Source: UBA4877 sp002399285 (GTDB lineage: Bacteria; Bacillota; Thermoanaerobacteria; Thermoanaerobacterales; UBA4877). Taken from it: a stretch of 64,000 nt of DNA. The stretch spans positions 1-64,000 of the forward strand of contig DAIPGN010000003.1 in NCBI GenBank assembly GCA_036771835.1, written 5' to 3'. Of the stretch, positions 34,548 through 43,085 are shown in pieces. The notes beneath the pieces were generated by a model that searched no databases, had not been told where the DNA came from, and saw only the letters and a list, made by a program, of their open reading frames with translations. How positions within the stretch are numbered: position 1 is the stretch's first letter; each line of letters starts with the position of its first letter. Both the position numbers and the translations under genes were made by a program.

Positions 34548-35012
34548 TTAACCCTTTAAAGCATCGGTCAACTCACCGACGATATATTTATCGAATTCGC
34601 CGTTCAGATACCTCGCCTTTATGAGAGGTTCATTATCCCACAGCTGCTTCACCTTTTCCGGCCTCTCTATCCAGCTGCCCAATACCTCAAAATCCCCGTC
34701 CATAAAGACAAACGTGGGTATTTTGGCCTGGCCCCCCGTTATAAAATCCTCCATGAAGGACTCGTTGTCCTCCTTGGGCACGACCCTGAGTTCTATGCCG
34801 AAGCTATCCGCAATGAATTTCAGTATGGGCAGATTATGCTGGCAGTCGGGGCACCATCCCTCGGAAAATGCCAGTATATATTTTACCTTTGTATCAAAAG
34901 TTTCCGACTCGCCGGCAAACTTCCTGAACTTGGTCTTTTTATTGTCCGGAAGCGAATCCAAAAACTCATCATAGGTCTTTCCGCCTTCAAACAATCCTTT
35001 AAGATCGCACAT
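34548..35012 (-). CDS. Thioredoxin-like family protein
   Basis: A 154-residue cytoplasmic protein with the thioredoxin-type active site GWCPDCQHN (CxxC, about residue 52-55) and PTFVFMDGDFEVLG, equivalent to the cis-Pro loop. The N-terminal 40 residues are helical. It resembles the bacillithiol/thiol-related thioredoxin family; substrate unknown. GATGAGGGG precedes ATG. It lies 30 nt after the aminotransferase gene and probably shares its transcript. Confidence 0.85.
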   Translation of the reverse strand: MCDLKGLFEGGKTYDEFLDSLPDNKKTKFRKFAGESETFDTKVKYILAFSEGWCPDCQHNLPILKFIADSFGIELRVVPKEDNESFMEDFITGGQAKIPTFVFMDGDFEVLGSWIERPEKVKQLWDNEPLIKARYLNGEFDKYIVGELTDALKG

Positions 35013-35042
35013 AACCCCTCATCCCCAGTTCAAATATTTGTA

Positions 35043-36431
35043 TTACTTCTTAAAGAAAGAACCCAGTATGGTCCCGGTGTTGGCCTTGGCCACGCCAAGA
35101 AAAGACTTCTGCCCGGTCAGGATCTCATCCAAGGCGTCCACAGCCTTGTCCATCTGCTCCTCAGTAACGATAAGAGGCGGTTCCAGCCTTATTACGTTGG
35201 GATTGTTCAGCGTGTATGCCGTAATGATATGATACCTGTTCTGAAGCTCCCCGGCTATCAGCGATCCGGTGAATTCCGCCGAAAGTTTGCCTATAGCCGT
35301 CTTGGAGAGAAAGCCCTCCTGCTGATTGAACTCGACGCCTATCATGAGCCCCCTGCCTCTGATATCCTTTACCAAGGGAGATTTATCCTTTAAGGCCGTC
35401 AGCTTGCCCATGAAATATTTTCCCTTTTCCTCCGCCTGATGAGGAAGGTCATTATCCAAAATGGTCTTTATCGCGGCAATGCCGGCCGCCATAGCCACCT
35501 GGTTCCCGCCGAAGGTGGAGGTATGGAGCATGCATTTCTCCTGTGTCCCATAGCCCTTCTTCCATATCTCATCGGTAGTTATATATGCGCCTATCGGCAC
35601 CACGCCGCCGCCGAGCGACTTTGCCAGGCACATGATATCCGGCGCCACATCCTCATACTCACAGGCAAACATCCTGCCGGTCCTGCCGAATCCCGTCTGG
35701 ACCTCATCCGCGATAAAGTATGCGTTATATTTGGTGCACAGTTCCCTTACTCCCTTGAGATATCCTTCCGGAGGTATTATTATACCGCCCTCTCCCTGAA
35801 CGGGCTCGACGATGAATGCAGCGACTCCGCCTTCCTTCAGCCTGTCCTCCAGATGCTCAAGATCTCCGTAGGGGACCGCATCGCAGTCGGGAACAAGCGG
35901 CCGGAACGGCTTTTGATATTTCTCCCTGCCGGTCACTGAAAGAGCTCCCATAGATTTGCCATGGAAGGAGTCCTCGCAGTACAATATACGGTGCTTGCCC
36001 GAAGCGATCTTGGCCAGCTTGAGGGCTCCCTCGACAGCCTCGGCTCCGCTGTTGCAGAAGAAGCTCTTCTTAAGCTTCCCCGGCGTGATCACCGCCAGAT
36101 TATGCGCCAGAGCGCCCGGCAGATTATTTACGGCCGCCTGAAGCAGGTTGGGCATGTCCTTTACCTTGTTGACCGCTTCCCATATCTCCGGAGGATTGTG
36201 TCCCAGACTCAGTGCCCCGTATGCGCCTAAAAAATCATAGTACTCATTGCCGTCCTCATCCCATACGGAGACCCCGCTGGCCCTCACGAAGTGCTTATCA
36301 AACTGCAGAAGCGAAAGCATCTGCACAAAAGCGGAATTTATATATTCACTGTAGTTTTCTCCCACCTTGTTCTTTTTAAAGCTCAGTGCTTCATCAAGAG
36401 TATATAAGCTGTCCGTTATCTCTTTTTCCAA
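35043..36431 (-). CDS. Class III pyridoxal-phosphate aminotransferase (putrescine/ornithine type)
   Basis: A 462-residue fold-type I enzyme: FFCNSGAEAVEGALKLAK (phosphate site), VEPVQGEGGIIIPP, DEVQTGFGRTG and the PLP lysine in CLAKSLGGGVVPIGA. The long N-terminus and overall sequence resemble putrescine and related diamine or ornithine aminotransferases, but substrate cannot be fixed; acetylornithine or omega-amino acids are alternatives. The start is TTG 36431 with AAGGAGG 7 nt before. pruA lies 14 kb away and could act on a product of ornithine transamination. Confidence 0.88.
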   Translation of the reverse strand: MEKEITDSLYTLDEALSFKKNKVGENYSEYINSAFVQMLSLLQFDKHFVRASGVSVWDEDGNEYYDFLGAYGALSLGHNPPEIWEAVNKVKDMPNLLQAAVNNLPGALAHNLAVITPGKLKKSFFCNSGAEAVEGALKLAKIASGKHRILYCEDSFHGKSMGALSVTGREKYQKPFRPLVPDCDAVPYGDLEHLEDRLKEGGVAAFIVEPVQGEGGIIIPPEGYLKGVRELCTKYNAYFIADEVQTGFGRTGRMFACEYEDVAPDIMCLAKSLGGGVVPIGAYITTDEIWKKGYGTQEKCMLHTSTFGGNQVAMAAGIAAIKTILDNDLPHQAEEKGKYFMGKLTALKDKSPLVKDIRGRGLMIGVEFNQQEGFLSKTAIGKLSAEFTGSLIAGELQNRYHIITAYTLNNPNVIRLEPPLIVTEEQMDKAVDALDEILTGQKSFLGVAKANTGTILGSFFKK

Positions 36432-36489
36432 GTTAACGCCTCCTTAGATTAACAACATAATAATACAACATATACCGTCAAATTACAAT

Positions 36490-36523
36490 AAAAGAGGGGC
36501 TGCGGTTTTAAGCCACAGCCCCT
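36490..36523 (-). terminator. Intrinsic terminator after the radical SAM gene
   Basis: Minus strand AGGGGCTGTGG, 7-nt loop, CCGCAGCCCCT, then CTTTTATT. Confidence 0.85.
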
Positions 36524-36552
36524 GTTCATCTTCAACTTAGATGAATATAGAT

Positions 36553-37953
36553 TTATTTCTCAGCCCCTGTGGCTGATTCCTCATTTGCCCTTGCCGCCTC
36601 GCTTATCTCTTCCTGTCTCTTATCCCATAACTCGCCGGCCTTCTTAGCCCATTTATCCGAGTTGGGTTTGATCTTGTTATAAAAGTCGTCTACTTCCTCA
36701 GGCTCGCCCATCTGGGTCGAGTGTGCTCCGGAAGCATGGACCATTTCCTGCATTGCCTCCGGGTTATCGATCAGCGGACACGGGCGAAGCATATTCTCAT
36801 TGAAGGGCTGATGCCTTCTGTATTCCATCATGAGCGGGGACTTCAGAGCATCAAATAATGAAGTATTCTTTATATTGCATGTTGCGTAATGCACAAAAGC
36901 ACATGGCTCAACGTCGCCGTTGGCGTTTATGTGAAGATATCTTCTGCCTCCGGCAATACATCCGTGGGCAAATTCACCGTCATTCCAGAAATCTATTGCA
37001 AACAGCGGCTTTGTACTTCTGATCTCATTTATCCTCTTATACATCTGAGCCCTCTCCTCAGGAGTAGCCATCATGGAGGGGTTCGAATCCCTTCCGACCG
37101 GTACGTAGGTAAAATACCAGCCGAACAGGCATCCCTTTTCTACCATTAGGTCTACAAACTCATCGGAGGATACCTCGTCGAGGTTCCCGTTCATATACAT
37201 AGTCGAGTAGCCAAAGATCACGCCGGCATCCCTCATCCTCTCCATGGCATCCAGCGCTCTCTCATAAACCTTGTCGCCGCGCCTTGCATTGGTGGTCTCT
37301 TTGAAACCATCCACGCTCACCGCAAACGCGAGGTTACCCACTCTCTTTATTTCCTTAATAAAATCATCGTCGATCAAGGTGCCGTTGGTAAATGACAGGA
37401 AAACCGAATCGGGATGCGCTTCGGCAAGCTTTACAAGGTCATCCTTCCTCACGGTCGGCTCACCGCCCGAGAATATGGTGAAGAATATGCCCAAGCTCTC
37501 GGCCTCGCCGATCACTCTGTTCAGCGTATCATAGTCCAGAGCATCCTTCTTATTATATTCACCAGCCCAGCATCCAACGCACTTCAAGTTGCATGCGGCC
37601 GTAGGATCTATAAGTATGGCCCACGGAACGTTTATGTCATATTTCTCCGACAGCTCATTCTGTTTTGGATTCCCCAGCAGACATGCGTCCACAAAGAAGT
37701 TTCCCGCCGTCTTCTGCCTTATATTAGGATCGATCCTTGTAAGCAAAGTTATTGCAAACTGATGCCAATTGCTGTTGGGATCCTCCACCTGGGCCTTTAC
37801 CTTTTCCACGGTTTCCTTATCCGACGGCCTCTTGGCTATCTTTTCGCCTAAGCTTAATATCTTGGGCAGGTTTTCCTCCGGATTGCCGGAAACATATTTT
37901 AAGCCCTGACTCACTATGGCCTTGCCAAGAACTTTTTCAGCATAATCAAACAT
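36553..37953 (-). CDS. Radical SAM protein with C-terminal cysteine cluster
   Basis: A 466-residue protein: helical N-terminal segment (1-85), radical SAM core with CNLKCVGC (CxxxCxxC, about 97-104) and the GGEP motif FSGGEPTVRKDD. A C-terminal region has several cysteines (HGCIAGGRRYLHINANGDVEPC, ATCNI, RPCPLID) that fit a SPASM-like extra cluster. It may modify a peptide, lipid or small metabolite; no peptide substrate is seen nearby. It follows the ArsR regulator by 22 nt, with AGGAGG before its ATG. The family is found in many anaerobes without an assigned role. Confidence 0.85.
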   Translation of the reverse strand: MFDYAEKVLGKAIVSQGLKYVSGNPEENLPKILSLGEKIAKRPSDKETVEKVKAQVEDPNSNWHQFAITLLTRIDPNIRQKTAGNFFVDACLLGNPKQNELSEKYDINVPWAILIDPTAACNLKCVGCWAGEYNKKDALDYDTLNRVIGEAESLGIFFTIFSGGEPTVRKDDLVKLAEAHPDSVFLSFTNGTLIDDDFIKEIKRVGNLAFAVSVDGFKETTNARRGDKVYERALDAMERMRDAGVIFGYSTMYMNGNLDEVSSDEFVDLMVEKGCLFGWYFTYVPVGRDSNPSMMATPEERAQMYKRINEIRSTKPLFAIDFWNDGEFAHGCIAGGRRYLHINANGDVEPCAFVHYATCNIKNTSLFDALKSPLMMEYRRHQPFNENMLRPCPLIDNPEAMQEMVHASGAHSTQMGEPEEVDDFYNKIKPNSDKWAKKAGELWDKRQEEISEAARANEESATGAEK

Positions 37954-37975
37954 AATAACAACCTCCTAACTGATA

Positions 37976-38326
37976 TTATATTCCCAGTCTGTATTGAGCA
38001 GCAAATTCAATAAGATAGGAAATATGATCATTGGAAAGGGAATAATACACCATCTTTCCCTCTCTTCTGCTTTTGATTAAGTTAAGCGACTTAAGGGTCT
38101 TCAGGTGATAGGAGACCGCCTGCAGGTTCATGTCCAATATATAGGCTATGTCCCCGACACATAGCTCCTTTTGTGACAGCATATAGACTATTTCGCTTCG
38201 AGAGTCGTCACTCAATGCCTTAAAAACATCAGATACACCCTTCAGGGATTTTATCATTGGCTTTAACTCGTCAATACCCTGTGTCTCACGTTCGGTTTCC
38301 TTGCTATAGGCATCAGACCTTCCCAT
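37976..38326 (-). CDS. ArsR-family transcriptional regulator
   Basis: About 116 residues with the ArsR winged HTH (FKALSDDSRSEIVYMLSQKELCVGDIAYIL, then LQAVSYHLKTLKSLNLI and the wing REGKMVYYSL). Only one Cys lies in the metal-box position (ELCVGD), so it is probably not a classical metal sensor. I start at ATG 38326 after GAGGGG; the frame extends to 38389 without a ribosome-binding site. A palindrome at 38417-38440 over its promoter suggests autoregulation and control of the radical SAM gene. Confidence 0.88.
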   Translation of the reverse strand: MGRSDAYSKETERETQGIDELKPMIKSLKGVSDVFKALSDDSRSEIVYMLSQKELCVGDIAYILDMNLQAVSYHLKTLKSLNLIKSRREGKMVYYSLSNDHISYLIEFAAQYRLGI

Positions 38327-38416
38327 CCGCTCATTTCCCCTCAATAAAATTTGACAATGAATCGCATATTCTACATATACCGCCCCCAATCCAATGCAGT
38401 CAGCTCTTTATCATCG

Positions 38417-38470
38417 ATACTTAAGCACTTATTTAAGTATTATAATATACCTCGTTATCAAAAAAATCAA
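38417..38470 (-). promoter_or_regulatory. Promoter and palindromic operator of the arsR-radical SAM operon
   Basis: Minus strand TTGATT (38465-38470), 17-bp spacer, TATTAT (38442-38447). Next to it ATACTTAA (38417-38424) and TTAAGTAT (38433-38440) form a perfect 8-bp inverted repeat with an 8-bp centre, in the range of ArsR/SmtB operators. Confidence 0.65.
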
Positions 38471-38641
38471 TAGACATAGAATGACTATTGTCTAAGTTGT
38501 TTCCGGTTTTCGGGATTTACGGCATGTACGCTCCGTACAAGATATATGCTTCGGTCAAAGCCGGCATGCGTAAATATTAAGGCGTATCTCCGAATTAAAT
38601 TATAGCTATTGGAAAGTCTAAATTAAAGAGGAGGGGTCAAA

Positions 38642-38830
38642 TTGTCCATAAAGAGAAGCCGATTTACAAACATCAGAGGCAAGAGAACGGAGTTCGCTGC
38701 GGAACTCCTCGCGAGCAGGGACAGATTCTTTGGCAGAGAGGCAAAATCTCAAAAAGCACAGTACGCAAAGGGACACAGGATAGGTACGTCTAAGAGCGTC
38801 AAAGTGCCGATGAAGGACAAGATAACTTAA
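38642..38830 (+). CDS. Small basic hypothetical protein (62 residues)
   Basis: Not recognised. Very basic (many Arg and Lys, e.g. SIKRSRFTNIRGKR and EAKSQKAQYAKGHR), no membrane segment; it could bind nucleic acid. It starts at TTG 38642, 6 nt after GAGGAGGGG. It is one of only three plus-strand genes. The 170 bp upstream (38471-38641) holds a small inverted repeat TAGACA/TGTCTA (38471-38494) but no convincing promoter. A shared hairpin follows the stop. Confidence 0.6.
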   Translation: MSIKRSRFTNIRGKRTEFAAELLASRDRFFGREAKSQKAQYAKGHRIGTSKSVKVPMKDKIT

Positions 38831-38831
38831 A

Positions 38832-38851
38832 GGGCAGCTTAAAAGCTGCCC
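38832..38851. terminator. Hairpin between convergent genes
   Basis: GGGCAGCTT-AA-AAGCTGCCC. On the minus strand it is followed by TTTAAGTT and would end the surface-module operon; on the plus strand the tail is C/T-rich. Confidence 0.6.
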
Positions 38852-38872
38852 CCTCTCCTCTAAATCTAACCA

Positions 38873-40273
38873 TTATGGCAATTGCACTGCCGGTGTTTCC
38901 GGCTGACTGCTTTGCCCTGTCGTTACAATATCACCCTCGCCGATCTGACTGGGCGGAGTTTCCGTATTTGTACCATCCTCGCTGCCCGGTTTCGTCGGTT
39001 CCTCCTCTGCCGGTGTCTCCGGTTCAGGATCATTTTCGGCCGGCGGCTCGTTGTCCGTCGGATCTCTGATCACGGGCGGCTGCGGTGCAGGAGGCTCGTT
39101 ATTCACCGGATTCTCGACAACAGGCGGCTGCGGTGCAGGCGTATTGTCTGCCGGTGTATTTTCAGCACTGCCATTGCCGTTTTGAGGCGCTTTCAACAAT
39201 TCGTCGATCTTTCCTCTCAGTCCGTCGTTCTGGTTTTCGAGACTGCTGTTTCTCGACCGCAGACCGGATATTTCATCCTTCAGCGAACCGATCTCATCAT
39301 TCAATTGCTTATTTTTATCCTCAAGCTGCGCAGCATCTTCCTTAAGCTTATCGTTATCTTCCGTCAGCGATTGTTTTTCCTGCTCCAGCAAAGTCTTTTC
39401 ACCGTTCAGCTTTTCGATGTCCGCGTTCAGCTGAATTATAGCTTCTATCTTCTCGTTCAGCTGGCGTATCAGATCTTCGGCATAGCGGTATAACCGGCCG
39501 ATATAATCCATCAGCCCCGGGACCACGGTATCGACTATCCTAGTCTGACCATCGGAGATAGAAAGTTCCGGCATTTGATTTACGACCATATCCGTACCGG
39601 CATATGGTTCCGCGCCGACGGATGCATTGGATACGGCCGGGCCGTTTGCGACCTTTACATAGTTTTCCGAGACCCCGTCCCAATCGATCAAACCGGCCAG
39701 CTTCACTATCAGATCAGATATGCGTCCTCCTTCTTTATCTCCGGACGCTATCTTGCCTTCCCCGCTTGCTATGCCGTCCATCTCAGCCCAGTACCTGTTC
39801 ATGAGGTAGTCCCGGGTAAATTCTATCTCCCTGCTCTCTATGATATACTCGTTCATATGCTTCAGGGTTATGGTGCCCTTGATCACCTGCGGACCATGGA
39901 GCAGCAGATCCGTCAACTGAGCCAGATTGACGTCGGTCCTTATCTTTATGCTGTGCCTGTTATTGTCCTCCAGTTTGCATGGATTGATGTGCAGTATATA
40001 GTCCGCGGCATCGCCGGTCACGGAAAAATACACCACGGGATCATAATCCAACCCGTCCGCCCGCTGGACGACTATGTTTTCAGGATTTCTGCGGTCCACC
40101 TCAAAGTTCGATATGATATCCTCCGTCGTATCGGCCCTGACGCTCAAGCCGCTGTCCGCCCGCGCATTAAACCATGAAAACGTACTCGGATTTACCAGGA
40201 GAGCCATGGCCACCAATAAAACCGCCGCCGTAAAACAAGTAAATCTCAGAAAAAATCGCTTGATGTGACCCAC
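38873..40273 (-). CDS. Exported coiled-coil protein with proline-rich tail (surface module)
   Basis: A 466-residue protein: N-terminal membrane/signal segment (8-30) followed by SWFNARADSG, which resembles the processing region of SipW-dependent proteins; a globular beta-rich region (45-260); a long coiled coil (about 262-355, heptads of L/E/K); then a Pro/Glu/Thr-rich tail (365-466) as in wall-spanning segments. No LPXTG motif. It is last in the sipW-tasA-SLH operon. The start is unusual: GTG 40273 lies right against the AAGGAG site, while an ATC codon 8 nt after GGAGG is the best spaced. Family unknown. Confidence 0.75.
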   Translation of the reverse strand: MGHIKRFFLRFTCFTAAVLLVAMALLVNPSTFSWFNARADSGLSVRADTTEDIISNFEVDRRNPENIVVQRADGLDYDPVVYFSVTGDAADYILHINPCKLEDNNRHSIKIRTDVNLAQLTDLLLHGPQVIKGTITLKHMNEYIIESREIEFTRDYLMNRYWAEMDGIASGEGKIASGDKEGGRISDLIVKLAGLIDWDGVSENYVKVANGPAVSNASVGAEPYAGTDMVVNQMPELSISDGQTRIVDTVVPGLMDYIGRLYRYAEDLIRQLNEKIEAIIQLNADIEKLNGEKTLLEQEKQSLTEDNDKLKEDAAQLEDKNKQLNDEIGSLKDEISGLRSRNSSLENQNDGLRGKIDELLKAPQNGNGSAENTPADNTPAPQPPVVENPVNNEPPAPQPPVIRDPTDNEPPAENDPEPETPAEEEPTKPGSEDGTNTETPPSQIGEGDIVTTGQSSQPETPAVQLP

Positions 40274-40296
40274 CTCCTTCTTACAAGAATTCGACT

Positions 40297-41526
40297 CTAT
40301 TTACTATGCTCGGTATGATAGCCGAGCAGTTTGCATATCATCGTAAACGCTTCAGCCCTGGTTATATCGTTCTTGGGCCTGAATGTATTGTCGGGATAGC
40401 CCGTGATTATCTCATTGTCAACGCCGGCCTTCACATATCCTTCGGCCCATCTGCCTATCCCAGCCTTATCGGTGAACCCGAGCCCGTTATCGCTTAAAGG
40501 CTTTTTGTCAAACGCCCTTATCAGGACTGCGGCCATTTCCTCTCTGGATATGTCTTTGCCCGGCAGGAACGTCCCGTCCGGATATCCGGTAAACACTCCT
40601 CCCGACGTAGACGAGGATATATAGCCCCTTGCCCAGTCCGGTATCCCGTCAGAATAATCCAGCGCTGCTCCCCCGTCGTCTTTCAGCCCGAGAGCCTTCC
40701 CGACAAGGACCGCCGTCTCCGCCCTGGTTATATAGTTATCCGGCCTGATCGTCCCGTCCTCGTATCCCTGTATCACACCATGCTGCAGCAGAGCCACGAT
40801 GCAGTCATGGGCCCAGTGCCCGCCTATGTCCGGGAATACTTCCTCAGGCTGCTCCACCAGTTCGTTTTCCCCATCATCACCATGGTGATGATGGTTATTA
40901 TTGTCTTCGTCCCCGCCGGACGGCGCAGTATTTCCGCTCATATTCACAAGAAGGTCTGCCTTTGCAATAAGCCCCTGAATACCGTTGCCGGCTCCCTCAT
41001 CCATCTTCGCCGTATATTTCAGGTCGGCATGATCGCCGCTCGCTATACTGAACCTGTCTGCGGGAGACAAGGCGTATCCCTGATGCACGCTGCTTCCGCT
41101 CTCATAGAGCATATCGTAAAAGCTGCCGCTGAATATGGTATCGTTAAAGACCAGCATCCTGCCCCTTTCGATGGTGAGCTTCATGTCTTTGGCATATTCA
41201 TCGTATATGCCGCTCTCTGCCTGCTGGGAATCCCTCTCCAACTTCATAGTCATACCCAGCCTGTCGACGTTAACCGTTTCGGAGTAGTCATTGTAGATCC
41301 TTATCGTGCCGCTCTTCTCCACCCCGGGAGCCCATACCGTGCCTCCCATGACGGAGCTGTCCGTAAATACTGGACCCGCCCTGGAACCATCTCCCGTAAC
41401 ATGCAGCGCTACGTCGGGCGCATTTCCGGCAAACGTCGTACCGGCACCCCAGACGTTGCCCACTCCGAGCAGCACTGCCAGTATCAGTACGATGGCGATC
41501 CTCATGCTGTTATGCCCGTTTGACAT
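40297..41526 (-). CDS. SLH-domain surface anchor protein with TasA-like N-terminal region
   Basis: A 409-residue exported protein: signal peptide (8-32), a beta-rich region (35-200, with SGTIRIYNDYSETVNV as in TasA/CalY-type folds), a His-rich acidic linker (NNNHHHHGDDGEN, about 210), and three SLH repeats (about 230-405, TRAE, SREE and TRAE motifs) that bind pyruvylated wall polymer. It probably links the TasA-like fibre proteins to the cell wall. AAGGAGGAG precedes ATG; it follows the second TasA-like gene. Confidence 0.85.
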   Translation of the reverse strand: MSNGHNSMRIAIVLILAVLLGVGNVWGAGTTFAGNAPDVALHVTGDGSRAGPVFTDSSVMGGTVWAPGVEKSGTIRIYNDYSETVNVDRLGMTMKLERDSQQAESGIYDEYAKDMKLTIERGRMLVFNDTIFSGSFYDMLYESGSSVHQGYALSPADRFSIASGDHADLKYTAKMDEGAGNGIQGLIAKADLLVNMSGNTAPSGGDEDNNNHHHHGDDGENELVEQPEEVFPDIGGHWAHDCIVALLQHGVIQGYEDGTIRPDNYITRAETAVLVGKALGLKDDGGAALDYSDGIPDWARGYISSSTSGGVFTGYPDGTFLPGKDISREEMAAVLIRAFDKKPLSDNGLGFTDKAGIGRWAEGYVKAGVDNEIITGYPDNTFRPKNDITRAEAFTMICKLLGYHTEHSK

Positions 41527-41600
41527 CGATCTCCTCCTTTCATTTAGGAGTTCGGCGCGCCTCTTGAAGGAATTATCCTCTCCGTTTCAAAAGGCAATAT

Positions 41601-41627
41601 GGGCAATGGCAGTGACCGCCATTGCCC
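41601..41627 (-). promoter_or_regulatory. Intercistronic hairpin before the SLH gene
   Basis: GGGCAATGGC and GCCATTGCCC form a perfect 10-bp stem with a 7-nt loop, without a T tract. It may stabilise the upstream tasA-like mRNA or reduce read-through into the anchor gene. Confidence 0.55.
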
Positions 41628-41662
41628 CCTGTATTCAAGCTAGAATATCTGATGCTGGTTAC

Positions 41663-42196
41663 CTACTCTGCCCAACCTTGATTGGCGGTCTGCGTTGCAT
41701 CAAACACAAACGTAAAGGTGGCCGATTTGCCTTGATAATCGTTATTTGCCTCTTTGGGAAGGTAAAAGGTTATGTTGAACGTGCTGCTCCCTCCCGCGGG
41801 AATGGTACCGATCTCTACAGGTTTCATCCAGTCGATCCTGCCCAGTTTGGGCAACTTTGTAGGAGGATCGGTTGGCTTTACTATACCGATCTGAAGAGGC
41901 TTTTTCCCGTCGTAGAATATATTGCCGGTAAGCGGCTGCACGCTTATCCTGTACTTTAAGGGAATGGTCCCGCTGTTTTTCACGGTTATGTCTTTGTCCT
42001 CGAACCATCCAGGATATATATTGTCAACATCCATTTCCGCCGTAAGCGCGCCGGGGCTGTCTATGACCAGCGTGCCGGTGGTAAAGACATTGTCCCCGCT
42101 CTCCACCCGGCTGGTAAAGTAGGCCATGGTTCCGACGCCGGCGCAGGCGCATATAAGCGCTATTGCCAATATACCCGTCAACAGTTTCCTATTCAA
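41663..42196 (-). CDS. TasA/CalY-like fibre protein, copy 2 (SipW-dependent signal)
   Basis: A 177-residue protein: SipW-type signal (residues 1-30, ending GTMAYFTSRVESGDN) followed by FTTGTLVIDSPG and a jelly-roll-like beta domain. The motifs NIYPGWFEDKDITVKNSGTIPLKYRI and FTFVFDATQTANQGW are shared with copy 1. Such proteins form extracellular amyloid-like or donor-strand fibres in Bacillus. It starts at TTG 42196 after GGGGGTGG. The genes are clearly duplicated: about the same length with common motifs throughout. Confidence 0.85.
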   Translation of the reverse strand: MNRKLLTGILAIALICACAGVGTMAYFTSRVESGDNVFTTGTLVIDSPGALTAEMDVDNIYPGWFEDKDITVKNSGTIPLKYRISVQPLTGNIFYDGKKPLQIGIVKPTDPPTKLPKLGRIDWMKPVEIGTIPAGGSSTFNITFYLPKEANNDYQGKSATFTFVFDATQTANQGWAE

Positions 42197-42269
42197 TTAA
42201 TTCCACCCCCAGAGAGTTATATTCATACGTAATACCTGGCAAAGTCAAAATATCATCAGGTCAAAATAT

Positions 42270-42292
42270 CGGCCGGGCTTTTATCCCGGCCG
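42270..42292 (-). promoter_or_regulatory. Intercistronic hairpin between the two TasA-like genes
   Basis: CGGCCGGG and CCCGGCCG form an 8-bp GC stem with a 7-nt loop, then ATATTTTG. Weak T tract; likely a partial terminator or mRNA stabiliser. Confidence 0.55.
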
Positions 42293-42312
42293 GTATTCTA
42301 TTGGCTGTAAGG

Positions 42313-42894
42313 CTATTTCACCGCTTCTGTCCAGCCCTGATTCTTGACCTGAGTGGCGTCGAACACAAACGTAAAGTCGCCCTTTATTCCCTGATAGGCA
42401 TTATTAGCAGCCTCAGGCAGCCTGAAACCTACGATTAACGTTCCGTCCTTACCAGAAGGTATGAACCCCCCAAGATCCACATAACCCATTGCATTTATTT
42501 TCTTATACATTGGAAGCAGTGAAGCTTGATCAGTTTTTTCTTCAGATTCTGATCCATTTACAAAAGGTATCCAATACGCGGCTACCTCAAGAGGCGTATC
42601 GCCGTCATAGAGCGGATTTCCTGCATTCGGCAGAACGCTCATCCTGCATTTAAGGTCAAGAGTGCCGGAATTGTGCACTTTTATAGTCTTTATGTCAGAA
42701 TACCAGCCGGGATAGATATTGTCGACCGTCATATTTTTTGTGAGTGAACCTGGACTATCGATGACAAGCGTTCCCGTAGCAAACGTATTGTTTTCACTCT
42801 TGGCCTGGCTGGTGAAGTAAGCATATGAGCCCACGCCCAGACCGAATGCCAGTATGCCTATCAAAACTAAGCTTATAAGCAGATTTCTCTTCAT
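42313..42894 (-). CDS. TasA/CalY-like fibre protein, copy 1 (SipW-dependent signal)
   Basis: About 193 residues: signal segment (5-28, GVGSYAYFTSQAKSENN), FATGTLVIDSPGSL, NIYPGWYSDIKTIKVHNSGTLDLKCR and a C-terminal FTFVFDATQVKNQGW, the same plan as copy 2. It has one extra central insertion (about 105-125). Expected to be exported and cleaved by the neighbouring SipW-type peptidase and to polymerise outside the cell. I start at ATG 42894, 8 nt after GGAGG. 188 bp separate it from sipW, longer than the other gaps. Confidence 0.85.
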   Translation of the reverse strand: MKRNLLISLVLIGILAFGLGVGSYAYFTSQAKSENNTFATGTLVIDSPGSLTKNMTVDNIYPGWYSDIKTIKVHNSGTLDLKCRMSVLPNAGNPLYDGDTPLEVAAYWIPFVNGSESEEKTDQASLLPMYKKINAMGYVDLGGFIPSGKDGTLIVGFRLPEAANNAYQGIKGDFTFVFDATQVKNQGWTEAVK

Positions 42895-43085
42895 CAAAAA
42901 TACCTCCGATTTTAAATTTTAATTTCTCTTTCTTTTGTGTTAAAGTACAGATGGATGATTATTTATATATTTCTTTTGAGCTGCCCCGTACGGCGGCTCT
43001 ATTTTTTTACCCTCAAGCACACCATCTCCTCTACTTTTTGATTTTTACGTCATCTATGTAATTTTAATTATGTCCCCAGTCTTGC

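Noticed and set aside
42960..43085. Mini-ORF M-V-C-L-R-V-K-K and small hairpin between sipW and the first TasA-like gene as a leader
   Set aside because: The ribosome-binding site would overlap its start, and there is no terminator or alternative stem to support regulation.
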